Below, in pieces: positions 34,189-47,419 of a stretch of DNA of 62,493 bases; the first letter of the stretch is position 1; every line of letters starts with the position of its first letter. The stretch is taken from positions 1-62,493 of the forward strand of contig NZ_CACRUY010000031.1 of the NCBI RefSeq assembly GCF_902652685.1, in the 5' to 3' direction. Below the pieces are notes generated by a model that was given only the letters and a program-made list of their open reading frames with translations, was not told the DNA's origin and ran no database searches. The position numbers and the translations under genes are program-made. Origin of the DNA: Mycobacterium sp. Marseille-P9652 (lineage in GTDB: Bacteria > Actinomycetota > Actinomycetes > Mycobacteriales > Mycobacteriaceae).

Positions 34189-34194
34189 TATAAC
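34189..34194 (+). promoter_or_regulatory. Candidate -10 box (TATAAC), leaderless spacing
   Basis: TATAAC is 12 to 7 bases before ATG 34201; no Shine-Dalgarno sequence is seen. Confidence 0.45.
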
Positions 34195-34200
34195 GCACGT

Positions 34201-35046
34201 ATGGCAGGCCCCGGGCACACGATCACCCACGTCTCCGACACGGCGAGATGGACGGCCCTGCATCGGGCCACCGAATCGGCTCGTCCCGACGCGCTGTTCA
34301 CCGACCCGCTCGCCGAACGCCTCGCCGGGGAGCACGGGCGGAAGATCGTCGCCGCCGTGCCGCGCAGCACCCGCAACGGCTGGTGGCTCGTCGCGCGCAC
34401 CAAGCTCATCGACGACGCGATCGCCGACGCGATCGCCGACGGCTGCGACCGGGTGCTGAACCTCGCCGCCGGATTGGACACCCGGCCGTATCGCCTGGAC
34501 CTGCCGCCGGACCTCACCTGGGTGGAGGCGGACCTGCCGAAGCTCCTCGCGGAGAAGACGGACCTGCTCGCCGACCAGGCGCCCCGCTGCCGCCTGACCC
34601 GGATGCCCGTCGACCTGGCCGACCCGACAGCACGCGACGCGTTCCTCGACGAGGCTCTGCGCGGCGCTACCCGGGCGCTGGTGCTCACCGAGGGGCTGCT
34701 GATGTACCTCGAGGAGAGCGACGTCGTCGCGCTCTCGGGGGCGATCAAGCGGCCCGAGGTCGCGTGGTGGATGCTCGACTTCGCCGGCCCGGGCCTGAAG
34801 GCCATGATGAACAAGAAGATGGCCGGCATGCTGGAGAACGCGCCCTTCAAGTTCGCGCCGGAGAACGGGCTGGCCTTCTTCGAGCAACTGGGTTGGCGCA
34901 CGGTCGAATTCGAGGCGCTGTATGTGGCCGCCCGCCGGTTTCGCCGCCTGCCCCTGATGATGCGCCCGTGGTCCTGGCTGCCTCAGCCCGATCCGCGCCG
35001 CCCGGGGGGCCGGGCGTGGAGCGCGGTCGCACTGCTCACGCAGTGA
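34201..35046 (+). CDS. SAM-dependent methyltransferase, mycobacterial TIGR00027 type
   Basis: Protein of 281 aa of the large mycobacterial family of LCMT-like methyltransferases. The N-terminus has SDTARWTALHRATES, followed by HGRKIVAAVPRSTRNGWW. The cofactor region is VLNLAAGLDTRPYRLDLP (motif I) with an acidic residue in WVEADLPKLL, then LVLTEGLLMYL. Substrate unknown. It converges with the GH16 gene with no gap between the stop codons. Confidence 0.92.
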   Translation: MAGPGHTITHVSDTARWTALHRATESARPDALFTDPLAERLAGEHGRKIVAAVPRSTRNGWWLVARTKLIDDAIADAIADGCDRVLNLAAGLDTRPYRLDLPPDLTWVEADLPKLLAEKTDLLADQAPRCRLTRMPVDLADPTARDAFLDEALRGATRALVLTEGLLMYLEESDVVALSGAIKRPEVAWWMLDFAGPGLKAMMNKKMAGMLENAPFKFAPENGLAFFEQLGWRTVEFEALYVAARRFRRLPLMMRPWSWLPQPDPRRPGGRAWSAVALLTQ

Positions 35047-35874
35047 TCACCAGACGCGGATGTAGTCGACGAGCATCTGCGCGGGATAGCTGCCCGAGGT
35101 CGGGTCACCGCCGCCCGAGCCGGCCACGGCGAGGTTGAAGACCGGGTAGACGGTGTAGCCGGGCCCGTTGAACGGCCAGTCCGGAAGTGAGCTCGCCGGG
35201 ACGTCGAAGTACGGCTGCGCCCCGTCGCTGTAGTCCCTCCAGAAGCGGATGCCCGCCTCGTCCCACTGGACCCGCCAGGTGTGCCAGGCGCTGTCGACCG
35301 CGATGTTGTGGGTCTTCCACTCACCGCCGTTGGCCTTGGCGTGCACGGTGGTGGCCGACGGCCAGTTGCCGTTGCCGTACCACTCCATCGTGTCGATCTC
35401 GCCCTCGCCCTCGTTGCCCATCCAGAAGGCGGGCCAGCAGCCGGGGGTGAGGCAGTCCAGCTTGATGCGGGCCTCCCAGGTGTGGCCGACGCCGCCCCGC
35501 CACAGGCTCTGCACCTTGCCGCTGTAATACGTCGGTCCGTCCTTGGCGGCGCGCAGGACGAGGTTGGACTTGCCGTCCAAAAAGACGTTCTGGCGGTCGT
35601 CCCGGTACTGCCCGATGTGGTCCGGCTGCTCCCAGTAGGTCGGGTCCTTGATCGTCTCGCGGGCCCGCGCGATCGCCCACTTCGAGCCGTCGGGCGCCGA
35701 GCCCGCCGGGCCGTCGAATTCGTCCTGGAAGATGTACGTCGGTGTCTGGCCGCTCGGGGCGTTGGGCACCGGCAGGGGGGCCGGAACGGCCCGGGCCTTC
35801 GCGACCGGCAGCGCGGCCGCCAGCACCCCGATTCCCGTCGTCACGATCATGCGGCGGCGATCCATCTCCGGCAT
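35047..35874 (-). CDS. Secreted GH16 family endo-beta-glucanase-like protein (Rv0315-like)
   Basis: Glycoside hydrolase family 16 protein of 275 aa with a Tat-type signal: MDRRRMIVTTGIGVLAAAL. The catalytic motif ExDxxE is present as GEIDTMEWYGNG, with both glutamates. Other GH16 marks are QNVFLDGKSNLVLRA, WEARIKLDCLTPGCWPAFW and a C-terminal DYIRVW strand. The closest recalled relative is M. tuberculosis Rv0315 (beta-1,3-glucanase-like secreted antigen), whose first residues PEMDRRRM are almost the same and support ATG 35874. Probable substrate is a beta-1,3-glucan. Confidence 0.93.
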   Translation of the reverse strand: MPEMDRRRMIVTTGIGVLAAALPVAKARAVPAPLPVPNAPSGQTPTYIFQDEFDGPAGSAPDGSKWAIARARETIKDPTYWEQPDHIGQYRDDRQNVFLDGKSNLVLRAAKDGPTYYSGKVQSLWRGGVGHTWEARIKLDCLTPGCWPAFWMGNEGEGEIDTMEWYGNGNWPSATTVHAKANGGEWKTHNIAVDSAWHTWRVQWDEAGIRFWRDYSDGAQPYFDVPASSLPDWPFNGPGYTVYPVFNLAVAGSGGGDPTSGSYPAQMLVDYIRVW

Positions 35875-36129
35875 AAGCAAGGGACGATAGCAGCCGACGG
35901 CCCCCGGAACCGAACTCGCAAATCTGTCGGTGGCCCCCGCTAGCGTGTGTGCACCACGGGTGACCTGCACGGGCGAGGTGATCCGCGGCGAGGAGAAAGG
36001 TGCCGGCGAATTCATGGCGAATTCTCATCCATGGCGATGGTTTGGTCTCAGTATTGCCCGGGCATCCTGGATCACAAGCCGATAACCACAGTGGTAACAG
36101 GCGAAATTCCTCCGAGGGGGTTGACGATC

Positions 36130-36333
36130 GTGGCGAACGACAAAGCGGGCACGGTTATTTTCCTCGAATCGCACCCGACATGGATTGCGGCGCAGCGCCG
36201 CAAACGAGAGCTCACCGAGGCGATGCGCCGCCACCCGTCGGCCCTGGCGCGTCAGCGCATCAGGACCTCCGCCGCCGCCAACGCCCGCATGCGTCATTTC
36301 GCGGTCTACTCGAGCGGCGACACCCCGGCCTGA
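36130..36333 (+). CDS. Small basic protein, 67 aa
   Basis: Short frame starting at GTG 36130, with GAGGGGG at 36114-36120 as a well-placed ribosome binding site. The product is Arg/Ala-rich (WIAAQRRKRELTEAMRRHPSALARQRIRTSAA) and helical, with no membrane segment. Codon third positions are strongly GC, as in real genes here, which supports coding. The frame is open further upstream, but that part has poor composition. No family recognised; a nucleic-acid-binding role is possible from charge alone. Confidence 0.55.
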   Translation: MANDKAGTVIFLESHPTWIAAQRRKRELTEAMRRHPSALARQRIRTSAAANARMRHFAVYSSGDTPA

Positions 36334-36508
36334 ATCGCAGCGAATTCCGTCGCCGCCAATCCCGCATGGAGCTCGGTTCGCACCAATTAGCGGCTCCAGC
36401 ATTCGCATTCTTTCGGCGATAACGATCCGCACCCTTAGCCGCGGTCATAACGCCTCCGATCGGCGAGCAACGGCCTTGTCGAGAATTCCCCTCGCCTGAT
36501 TCCGTCGC

Positions 36509-37189
36509 CTAAAGCCTGCTCGCGACGAAGTCGGCGGCCTGGTTCGCCATGCCCGCCTGGATGTACGCGCCGGCCAGATGTTGCGGCCAGTTGTCCTGCC
36601 AGGTGTTCGGGTCGGCCGGGTTGCAGATGGGGTCGGCCCCGTGGCACAGCTCGATCGTCCGGTCGTTGTAGACCGGGTTGAAGTTCGTGATCGGGCCCAC
36701 CCACTGGCTGCCGTTGCCGAACAGCGCGACGGCGGCCACGTGCCGATCGGCGCCGTCGGGCAACGGACTGTCGAACCCGAAGGCGGAGAACGGGACCGCG
36801 AGCACCACGTCGGTGACCGCGGCGCCCAGCGAGTAGCCGCCCAGCACCAGCCGCGTGTTCGGACAGCTGTTGAGCATGTATTGGATGTGGTGGCTCATGT
36901 CGTTGGCGCCGACGTCGACCTCGGTGTCGGCCGGGTACTTGACGGCATACACGCCGATGTTCTTGCCGCCTGCCCTCGACTGCAGGGCGTTGACGAACGC
37001 GGCGCCGAGCGCCCCGGTCCCGGGTGGCTCCAATCGACCGCGGGCGAACACCACCTGCACCTGGGGGCAATCGGCCGCCGCGGCCGGGCCCGCGCCCCAC
37101 GGCAGCAGGACGGCCGTCCACATCGCGACGGCAGCGGCCAGCGCCGCGGGACCGCCGCGAACCCATCGGTGAGCGGGCAAAGCGCGCAC
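36509..37189 (-). CDS. Secreted cutinase-family esterase (Culp-like)
   Basis: Cutinase-like serine esterase of 226 aa with a Sec signal peptide (cleavage after GPAAAA). The nucleophile is in LGGYSLGAAV (GYSxG). The catalytic Asp and His are expected in ELCHGADPICNPAD and WPQHLAGAYIQAG, in the order Ser-Asp-His. Cysteines in ADCPQ, NSCPN, ELCHG and PICN fit the two disulfides of the family. Mycobacterial Culps hydrolyse lipid esters at the cell surface. The start is GTG 37189; the far longer open frame upstream is antisense to other genes. Confidence 0.92.
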   Translation of the reverse strand: MRALPAHRWVRGGPAALAAAVAMWTAVLLPWGAGPAAAADCPQVQVVFARGRLEPPGTGALGAAFVNALQSRAGGKNIGVYAVKYPADTEVDVGANDMSHHIQYMLNSCPNTRLVLGGYSLGAAVTDVVLAVPFSAFGFDSPLPDGADRHVAAVALFGNGSQWVGPITNFNPVYNDRTIELCHGADPICNPADPNTWQDNWPQHLAGAYIQAGMANQAADFVASRL

Positions 37190-37246
37190 AGCACGATGGT
37201 AAGGCGGTTTCGGCGATGCCGCTGCCGGTCGGAATGCCCCGCCCGA

Positions 37247-39017
<1,771 letters not shown>

Positions 39018-39731
39018 TTTCCGTCGCCCGCGTCTTGGTGAAGTACATCGCCACGCTCTTGCCCACCAGCGGGTTGAGCAGCGACTCGGCCCACTGCGTC
39101 ACCCTGGGCCGGCGCATCAGGTCCCACACCAGGAGCTTGTGATACGCGGTGACGGCGGGGTGTTCCGAATTCGAAACCCCCACAGCGCATTTGAGCCACC
39201 AGAACGGGGAGTGTAAGGCGTGCGCGTGATGCGCGTGCGTCAGATCCAGGCCGCCGCCTGCGATCTTGTCCCGCAGTTCGCTGGCGCGATAGATGCGGAC
39301 GTGCCCGCCCTCGTTGGCGTGGTACTCGTCGGACAGTAGCCAGCACAACCGTTCGGGTAGCCAGCGCGGCACGCTGACCGCCAGCGTGCCACCGACTTTG
39401 AGCACTCTGACCAGTTCGGCGATCGCGGCGTCGTCCTCGGGGATGTGTTCGAGGACTTCGGAGGCGATGACGCAGTCGAATGTCTCGTCGGCGTAGGGCA
39501 GGCGCAGCGCGTCCCCGAGGACCGCCGTCGCCGATGCCGACGCAGGGGCCTCACCGGCCTCGGCCATCGCCTGCAGGATGGCCTCGACGGAGCGCAGTTC
39601 GGACGCGTCGCGGTCGAAGGCGATGACGTCGGCGCCGCGCCGGTAGGCCTCGAACGCGTGCCGGCCGGCGCCGCAACCCACATCGATGACCTTGACGGAC
39701 GGCCCGATGCCGAGCCGGTCGAAGTCGACCG

Positions 39732-40988
39732 TCAGCATAGGGTTTCGCCCTCGACGACGGCCGTGCGCGCGATCGCCCGCTCGTAGACGCGGACGGTCTG
39801 CGCGGCCACGGCCTCCCAGCTGAACACGTTGACCGCGCGCTCCCGGCCTGCTCTGCCGAGGCTTCGGCGCTTGTCAGGCGAGTCGAGCAGTTCGCCGAGC
39901 GCGTGAGTGAGGGCGTCGACGTCGGCGGGCGGCACGAGCTCGGCGCAGGTGCCGTCGGTCCCCAGGACCTCGGGCAGCGCGCCGACCCGGCTGGCGACGA
40001 TCGGGGTCCCGCTGGCCATCGCCTCCACGGCGGGCAGCGAAAAGCCTTCGTATAGCGAGGGAATGCATGCGACCTCGGCCGAGGCGAACAACGCGGCCAG
40101 GTCGGCGTCGGACAGCCCGCTGGTGATGTGGACGATGTCGGAGATCCCCAGCTCGGCGATGAGCTTGTGGGTGGGGCCGTTGGGTTCGACCTTGGCGACC
40201 AGGCGCAGCTCGAGGTTGCGGCTCGCGCGCAGCCGGGCGACCGCGTGCAGCAGGGTGCGCACGCCCTTGAGCGGGGTGTCGGCGCTGGCGATCGCGATGA
40301 TCCGTCCCGACCGCCGGGGCTGGGCGCCCGGCCGGAACAGCTCGGTGTTCACGCCCAGCGGCACGGTGTGCAACTGCTCCGGGGAGACGCCGAAGTCGGT
40401 GACGATGTCGGCGGCGGACGACGACGAGACCGTCAGCAGGTCCGGGATCTGGCGCGCCACCCGCTGTTGCATCTTGGAGAAGCCATACCACCTGCGCACC
40501 AACGGCTTTCGCCATAACCGCGCGGCGGCGACGTCGAGCACGCGGTCGCGGGTGATGGGGTGGTGCACGGTGGCGACCACCGGCAGCCCGGCGCGGGCGA
40601 TGGTCAGCAATCCGGTGCCGAGGCTCTGGTTGTCGTGGACGACGTCGAAGTCGCCCGCCCGTTCGGCCAGCAATCGGGCGACGCGCAACGTGAAGGTCCG
40701 TGGTTCGGGGAAGCCCGCGGTCCATACGGTGAGCAGTTCCAAGAGGTCGATCGAGTCGCGGATCTCGCTCGGGCGCGGCACCCGGAACGGGTCGGGCTCC
40801 CGGTACAGGTCGAGGCTCGGCACCTTCGTCAGGCGCACCCGCGGGTCGAGCAGGTCGGGATAGGGCTGGCCGGAGAAGACCTCGACATCGTGCCCGAGTT
40901 CAACCAGGCCGTGGCTGAGGTGTCGTACATAGACGCCCTGCCCGCCGCAATGGGTCTTACTACGGTAGGACAGTAAGGCAATTCGCAT
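39732..40988 (-). CDS. GT4-family glycosyltransferase (GT-B fold)
   Basis: Glycosyltransferase of 418 aa. The N-terminal acceptor domain starts MRIALLSYRSKTHCGGQGVYVRHLS, with the Gly-rich loop of GT-B enzymes. The donor domain has EGFSLPAVEAMASGTPIVAS, the E-x7-E signature of retaining GT4 enzymes. It would transfer a hexose from a nucleotide donor, at the cytoplasmic membrane. It is the first gene of an operon with a methyltransferase and an alpha-toroid protein. An inverted repeat at 41078-41093 lies about 90 bases upstream. Confidence 0.93.
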   Translation of the reverse strand: MRIALLSYRSKTHCGGQGVYVRHLSHGLVELGHDVEVFSGQPYPDLLDPRVRLTKVPSLDLYREPDPFRVPRPSEIRDSIDLLELLTVWTAGFPEPRTFTLRVARLLAERAGDFDVVHDNQSLGTGLLTIARAGLPVVATVHHPITRDRVLDVAAARLWRKPLVRRWYGFSKMQQRVARQIPDLLTVSSSSAADIVTDFGVSPEQLHTVPLGVNTELFRPGAQPRRSGRIIAIASADTPLKGVRTLLHAVARLRASRNLELRLVAKVEPNGPTHKLIAELGISDIVHITSGLSDADLAALFASAEVACIPSLYEGFSLPAVEAMASGTPIVASRVGALPEVLGTDGTCAELVPPADVDALTHALGELLDSPDKRRSLGRAGRERAVNVFSWEAVAAQTVRVYERAIARTAVVEGETLC

Positions 40989-41077
40989 GCTTAACTCTTA
41001 TCCGCCGGTGAAAAGGCCCGGGCAGGCACCCCCCAATCAGTCGCGATCAACGGGGTCCCGAACTCCGTGACGGCAAA

Positions 41078-41093
41078 CTGGACATGTGTCCAG
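41078..41093. promoter_or_regulatory. Inverted repeat CTGGACA-TG-TGTCCAG
   Basis: Perfect 7-bp arms with a 2-bp spacer, a layout typical of TetR-type operators. It lies 90 bases upstream of the glycosyltransferase start. No regulator gene is adjacent, so the cognate protein would act in trans. Confidence 0.5.
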
Positions 41094-41099
41094 ACTATA

Positions 41100-41112
41100 T
41101 TAGGCCGCCTAA
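41100..41112. promoter_or_regulatory. Inverted repeat TTAGG-CCG-CCTAA
   Basis: Perfect 5-bp arms, six bases to the right of the CTGGACA repeat, within the only AT-rich stretch of the gap (ACTATATTAGG). It may overlap a promoter. Confidence 0.35.
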
Positions 41113-41355
41113 GCCAACGCAATCGCGCCGATATCACCGGCGCTATCGGAATCGGGAACACCCCATGTCCCGGGAGACCATGTCTCTGGGGGGATAGGTG
41201 ACTCTCGGAAGCGATATCACCGATGACATCGCGGCGCGCCCGCTACGCCGCGCTGGGGGATCGGCGCGAGAACGCCGGCGCCGACCCGCCGGCCACGCGT
41301 GCGTGCCCGGGCGCGTGAGGCCTACGGGCAAACGAGAGCGCGCGTCCCCTTTTGT

Positions 41356-41361
41356 TACCAT
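41356..41361 (+). promoter_or_regulatory. Candidate -10 box (TACCAT), leaderless spacing
   Basis: TACCAT lies exactly 12 to 7 bases before GTG 41368, supporting that start codon for the Tat-signal protein. Confidence 0.5.
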
Positions 41362-41367
41362 CGCGCG

Positions 41368-42138
41368 GTGCACGACTGGTCCCGGCCAACCCGACGCGAC
41401 GTCCTCAAATACGCCCTGGCACCGGTCGCGCTGGGCCTGGCGGCATCGGCCGGCGCGCCGCGGGCTTCGGCGGCCGCCACGAGGCTCATCGACTTCGCCG
41501 AGAAGCGGATCGCCCCGGCCGAGATCAAGGCGGCGGGCTACGACGGTGTGGTGAACTACGTGTCGGCGTCGCGCCCCGGGGCAAACTTCGAGGCGAAGCC
41601 GATCACGCGCGAGTACGCCGACTCGCTGCGCGCCGCGGGCCTGCAGATCGTGAGCAACTTCCAGTACGGCAAGCCCGGCTGGCCGGATCCCTCCGACTTC
41701 ACCCGCGGCTACGACGGCGGGGTGGCGGACGCCCAGACCGCCCTGGGCTTGCACAACGCGGCGGGCGGCTCACCCTCGGCGCCCATCTTTTTCAGCGTCG
41801 ACGAAGCCATCGACGCCAACGCCTGGAATGGCCCCGGGGTGCAATGGTTTCGGGGGATCAACTCCGTCTTGGGCGTGAACCGCACCGGCATATACGGGGA
41901 TTCGCAGGTGTGCGGGTGGGCGATCAGGGACGGCGTGATCGGAAACTCTACGACGCCCGGGCACAAGTGGGCGTGGCAGACGAAGGCCTGGTCGAACGGC
42001 GAGCGTGAGCCGGCCGCGGTGCTCTATCAGGCGGTCGTCAACACCCCGTCGAACCCCGGCCCGCTGCTGGGCGGCATCAACGTCGACGTCGACGACGTCC
42101 TCGCGACCGACTTCGGCCAGTGGGACCTGGGCCGCTGA
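41368..42138 (+). CDS. Tat-exported DUF1906 (glycoside-hydrolase-like) protein, Rv2525c paralog
   Basis: Protein of 256 aa with a Tat signal (PTRRDVLKYALAPVALGLAAS, cleaved after RASA) and a DUF1906 domain with a TIM-barrel-like glycoside-hydrolase fold. Marks are ARLIDFAE-like start, GYDGVVNYVSASRPG, IVSNFQYGKPGW, IFFSVDEAID (acidic pair) and GINVDVDDVLATDFGQW at the C-terminus. It resembles M. tuberculosis Rv2525c throughout; that protein is a Tat substrate linked to cell-wall remodelling. Start at GTG 41368 keeps the twin-arginine motif near the N-terminus. Whether it is the ortholog or a second paralog cannot be decided here. Confidence 0.88.
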   Translation: MHDWSRPTRRDVLKYALAPVALGLAASAGAPRASAAATRLIDFAEKRIAPAEIKAAGYDGVVNYVSASRPGANFEAKPITREYADSLRAAGLQIVSNFQYGKPGWPDPSDFTRGYDGGVADAQTALGLHNAAGGSPSAPIFFSVDEAIDANAWNGPGVQWFRGINSVLGVNRTGIYGDSQVCGWAIRDGVIGNSTTPGHKWAWQTKAWSNGEREPAAVLYQAVVNTPSNPGPLLGGINVDVDDVLATDFGQWDLGR

Positions 42139-42148
42139 GCTCAGCGGC
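42131..42148. terminator. 18-bp perfect palindrome over the DUF1906 stop codon
   Basis: GCCGCTGAGCTCAGCGGC reads the same on both strands and includes the TGA stop at 42136-42138. It could form a short terminator hairpin (no loop spacer, no U-tract). Confidence 0.4.
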
Positions 42149-42193
42149 GCCCTTCCCGCGAGACTTGCACCCTGGCGGTCGATCACGGCGTGC

Positions 42194-42238
42194 CGTGTCG
42201 CGAATCGAGCGGCGCCCCGCGAGCCGTGACCCGCGGGG
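42194..42238. repeat. Intergenic direct repeat, copy 1
   Basis: 45 bases beginning CGTGTCGCGAATCGAGCGGC and ending GTGACCCGCGGGG, repeated almost exactly at 42329-42372 between the DUF1906 and katG 3' ends. Confidence 0.65.
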
Positions 42239-42328
42239 ATCTGCTTTCACGAGACGTCAACGAGTGCGGCCAAATTCGGCGTGTCGTGTATGAGGTTTCC
42301 GTGTCGTGGACCGGCGCGCGGCTCGGCA

Positions 42329-42372
42329 CGTGTCGCGAAGCGAACGGCGCCCGCGAGCCGTGACCCGCGGGG
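42329..42372. repeat. Intergenic direct repeat, copy 2
   Basis: 44-base copy of the repeat at 42194, with two substitutions and one deletion. It ends 20 bases from the katG stop codon. Confidence 0.65.
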
Positions 42373-42392
42373 CGCCGTCCGTCCGAGCGCGC

Positions 42393-45103
<2,711 letters not shown>

Positions 45104-45109
45104 CGCCTC

Positions 45110-45139
45110 AGAATGACTCACTTATCTGGAATGAGTCAA
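45110..45139 (-). promoter_or_regulatory. furA promoter and probable FurA operator
   Basis: On the minus strand TTGACT (-35, 45139-45134) and CATTCT (-10, 45115-45110) are separated by 18 bases, and the -10 is exactly 12 to 7 bases before GTG 45103. TGAGTCA and TGACTCA near its ends form an imperfect AT-rich palindrome, as in the known FurA-binding site upstream of mycobacterial furA. Confidence 0.65.
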
Positions 45140-45191
45140 GACTAATTTGTGAGGCGGCGCACACCGCGGGGTGTACCTCTGGGGCTCGGCC

Positions 45192-46445
45192 TCAGGAGGC
45201 CGGCTTCAGGGCGCTGCCCTGGCGCCACTGGTCCCAGCTGAGCGTCCAGTCGCCGTTCTGCTCCAGCTTCAGGGGAGGTCCGCCGGTGTTGCGGACCTCG
45301 ACGACGTCACCCGGCACCGAGAAGCCGTAGAACCATTTGGCGTTGTCCGCGTTAAGATTCAGGCATCCGTGCGACGTGTCCTGATGGCCCTGCGCCCAGA
45401 CCGTCGCGTCGAGCTCGTGCAGGTAGATGCCGTCGGTGCTGATCTTGGTGGCGTAGTTGATCGTTTCGCGGTAGCCCAGCCGGGAGTTCTTGGGCAGCCC
45501 GAACGTCGAGGAATCCATGACGACGGGGTTGCCTTTGTCGAGCACCGTGTAGATGCCGGGCGGCGTCCACAGCGAGATCGTCTGGCTGCCCACCTTTTCG
45601 GTGCCGCCCATGCCCATCGAGGTGGGCATCGTCCGCACCAGCTTGCCGTTGTCGAAGACGCTGACCTGGTGGGTCGTGTCGTCGGCGATCGACACGTGCG
45701 CGTCGCCGATCCGGAACGACACGCGCGTGTCGTCCTGCCCGAAAAGCCCGTCGCCCAAGGCAACTCCGTAGATCTTGGCCTCAGCCGTGACCGTCGTGCC
45801 CGGCGCGTAGTAGTGCTCGGGCCGCCAGTGCGCGTTCTGTCCGTCCACCCAGTACCACGAGCCGTCCACCTTCGGATCGGTGGTCACGGTCAGCTGCCGC
45901 TCGGCGGCGGCGCGATCGCTGATCTTCTCGTCGAAGTGCGCGACGACCACCGTCCCCACCCCGTAGGTGCCGCCGTCCTTCAGCGTCGCCTCGTTGGTGG
46001 TGGTGAACGAGACCTTGGTCTGGTTGGACGGCTGCAGGGTGGAGAACGACGACACCTGCGTGGACGGGGCGCCGTTGGGCCCGCGACTGGTCACCGTCAG
46101 CGTGTAGGTGCGGCCGTAGCCGAGCGGGACCGTGGGCTTCCAGACGGTGTTGTCCGGCGTCATCACGCCGTCCACCGACTTGCCGCTCTCGTTGACCATG
46201 CGGACGTCGGTCAGCGTGCCGGCGTCGGCCTTGACCGTCACCTGCGCGACGGGGTCGACGTCGCGCGCGCCCGATCCGGGTGTGATCGAAACCTGAGCCG
46301 GCCCAGGTTGTTTGGACGCGGCGTCGTGGTGGCCGCAGCCGGCGAGCACCGCCACCAAGGCCACTAAGGCGAACAGGACGAGCAAGAGCCGGCGCGGCCC
46401 GCCAAGAGGGGCCCGGACGGCGCGGTCGCTGTTCTGTGACGTCAT
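45192..46445 (-). CDS. L,D-transpeptidase lipoprotein (LdtMt2/LdtMt5-type)
   Basis: Peptidoglycan 3-3 cross-linking enzyme of 417 aa. A lipoprotein signal ends in VLAGC with the lipid-modified Cys37. Two Ig-like domains follow (ITPGSGARDVDPVAQVTV and SFTTTNEATLKDGG...), then the YkuD domain with the catalytic SHGCLNL (His359, Cys361). A C-terminal Trp-rich segment (DWTLSWDQW) caps it, as in LdtMt2 and LdtMt5. It acts on the outer face of the membrane and is a carbapenem target. Which of the M. tuberculosis Ldt proteins is its ortholog cannot be settled from motifs alone; domain order is closest to LdtMt2 (LppS). Confidence 0.93.
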   Translation of the reverse strand: MTSQNSDRAVRAPLGGPRRLLLVLFALVALVAVLAGCGHHDAASKQPGPAQVSITPGSGARDVDPVAQVTVKADAGTLTDVRMVNESGKSVDGVMTPDNTVWKPTVPLGYGRTYTLTVTSRGPNGAPSTQVSSFSTLQPSNQTKVSFTTTNEATLKDGGTYGVGTVVVAHFDEKISDRAAAERQLTVTTDPKVDGSWYWVDGQNAHWRPEHYYAPGTTVTAEAKIYGVALGDGLFGQDDTRVSFRIGDAHVSIADDTTHQVSVFDNGKLVRTMPTSMGMGGTEKVGSQTISLWTPPGIYTVLDKGNPVVMDSSTFGLPKNSRLGYRETINYATKISTDGIYLHELDATVWAQGHQDTSHGCLNLNADNAKWFYGFSVPGDVVEVRNTGGPPLKLEQNGDWTLSWDQWRQGSALKPAS

Positions 46446-46566
46446 GGGAAAGGTCGGATCCTTCGGTCGTGCTTGCTGACTCGGGGCTGCTCATCACATA
46501 GCCCCGGGCGCCAAAATCGAAACAGGGGCTGCCTCACATGGCGGCCCGGCGAGAGATCATGGCGTC

Positions 46567-47361
46567 ATGGCCGACGACGAACTCGACACGCTCTACTGGG
46601 CGCCGCCCGACGCGTTCACCGCGGAGCGCGCCAAGCTGGCGGCCGCGGCCAAGAAGCGCGGCGACGCCGCCGCCGCCAAGCGGATCTCGGCCGCGCGCAA
46701 ACCCACAACGTCGGCGTGGATCGTCAACCGGCTGGCGCTCGGACACAAGGACACCGCGGAGCGGCTGGGCGAGCTCGGCGACCGGCTCCGTGCCGCGCAC
46801 GCGGCGATGGACGGCGACCAGATCCGCGAGCTGTCGGCCGAGCAGCACCGGCTCATCGATCAACTCGCCCGCGCCGCCTTCGACGCCGCCGGGGTCGAGA
46901 CGCCGTCGGCAAGCGCGCGCGACGACCTCACCAGCACGCTGCAGGCCGCGATCGCCGACCCCGACGTCAGGGCGCGCCTCGGTCGCCTGGCGCGGCCCGA
47001 GCAATGGACGGGCTTCGGCGCGTTCGCCGATGCGCCGGCGGAGGACCCGGCGCCGAAGCCCAGCCGGGGGAAGGCGTCGGCCCGCCCCCGGGAGGATGAC
47101 GGGGCCGCCCGCCGGCGGCAGAAGTTGATCGAGGCCGTGGCGGCCGCCGAGCGTGCCAAGGCCGACGCCGCCGACGCCCTGGCGAGCAGCCGGACCGAAC
47201 GCGACGCCGCCCGGCAACGCCGTGACGACGCGCTCGCCGCGCTGCAGGACGCCGAGCGGGACCTGGCCGCGGCCGAGGAGCGGTATGCCCAGGCGAAGCG
47301 CGATAACCACACCGCGGGCGAGGTGGTCAAGGAGGCTAAGGCGCAACTCAGGCGGGCGTGA
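46567..47361 (+). CDS. Ala/Arg/Glu-rich coiled-coil protein
   Basis: Soluble protein of 264 aa with a conserved-looking N-terminus (ELDTLYWAPPDAFTAERAKLAA, KPTTSAWIVNRLAL) and a long C-terminal coiled coil (residues about 175-262) rich in Ala, Glu, Arg and Lys. No enzymatic motif is seen. Such N-termini are found in actinobacterial hypothetical proteins. It is divergent from the L,D-transpeptidase gene and 58 bases upstream of the FAD-Rieske gene. Confidence 0.72.
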   Translation: MADDELDTLYWAPPDAFTAERAKLAAAAKKRGDAAAAKRISAARKPTTSAWIVNRLALGHKDTAERLGELGDRLRAAHAAMDGDQIRELSAEQHRLIDQLARAAFDAAGVETPSASARDDLTSTLQAAIADPDVRARLGRLARPEQWTGFGAFADAPAEDPAPKPSRGKASARPREDDGAARRRQKLIEAVAAAERAKADAADALASSRTERDAARQRRDDALAALQDAERDLAAAEERYAQAKRDNHTAGEVVKEAKAQLRRA

Positions 47362-47419
47362 CGCCCCACGCCGCGGCCGCGCCCGTTTCCCGGCGCCCCG
47401 CCCGGGTATCAGTGCAGTC

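Larger units (their letters stand above)
40989..41367. other. 379-bp divergent intergenic region
   Basis: No coding frame of credible composition. It holds two inverted repeats listed separately (41078-41093, 41100-41112), the GT operon promoter leftward and the DUF1906 promoter rightward. GATATCACCG occurs twice (about 41130 and 41212) as a short direct repeat. Confidence 0.6.

Noticed and set aside
35947-36129. Upstream extension of the 67-aa basic protein
   Set aside because: The frame is open but lacks the GC-rich third-position pattern, and the ribosome binding site is placed for GTG 36130.
42131-42372. Insertion sequence remnant downstream of katG
   Set aside because: There are repeats and a palindrome, but no transposase fragment, terminal inverted repeats or target duplication.
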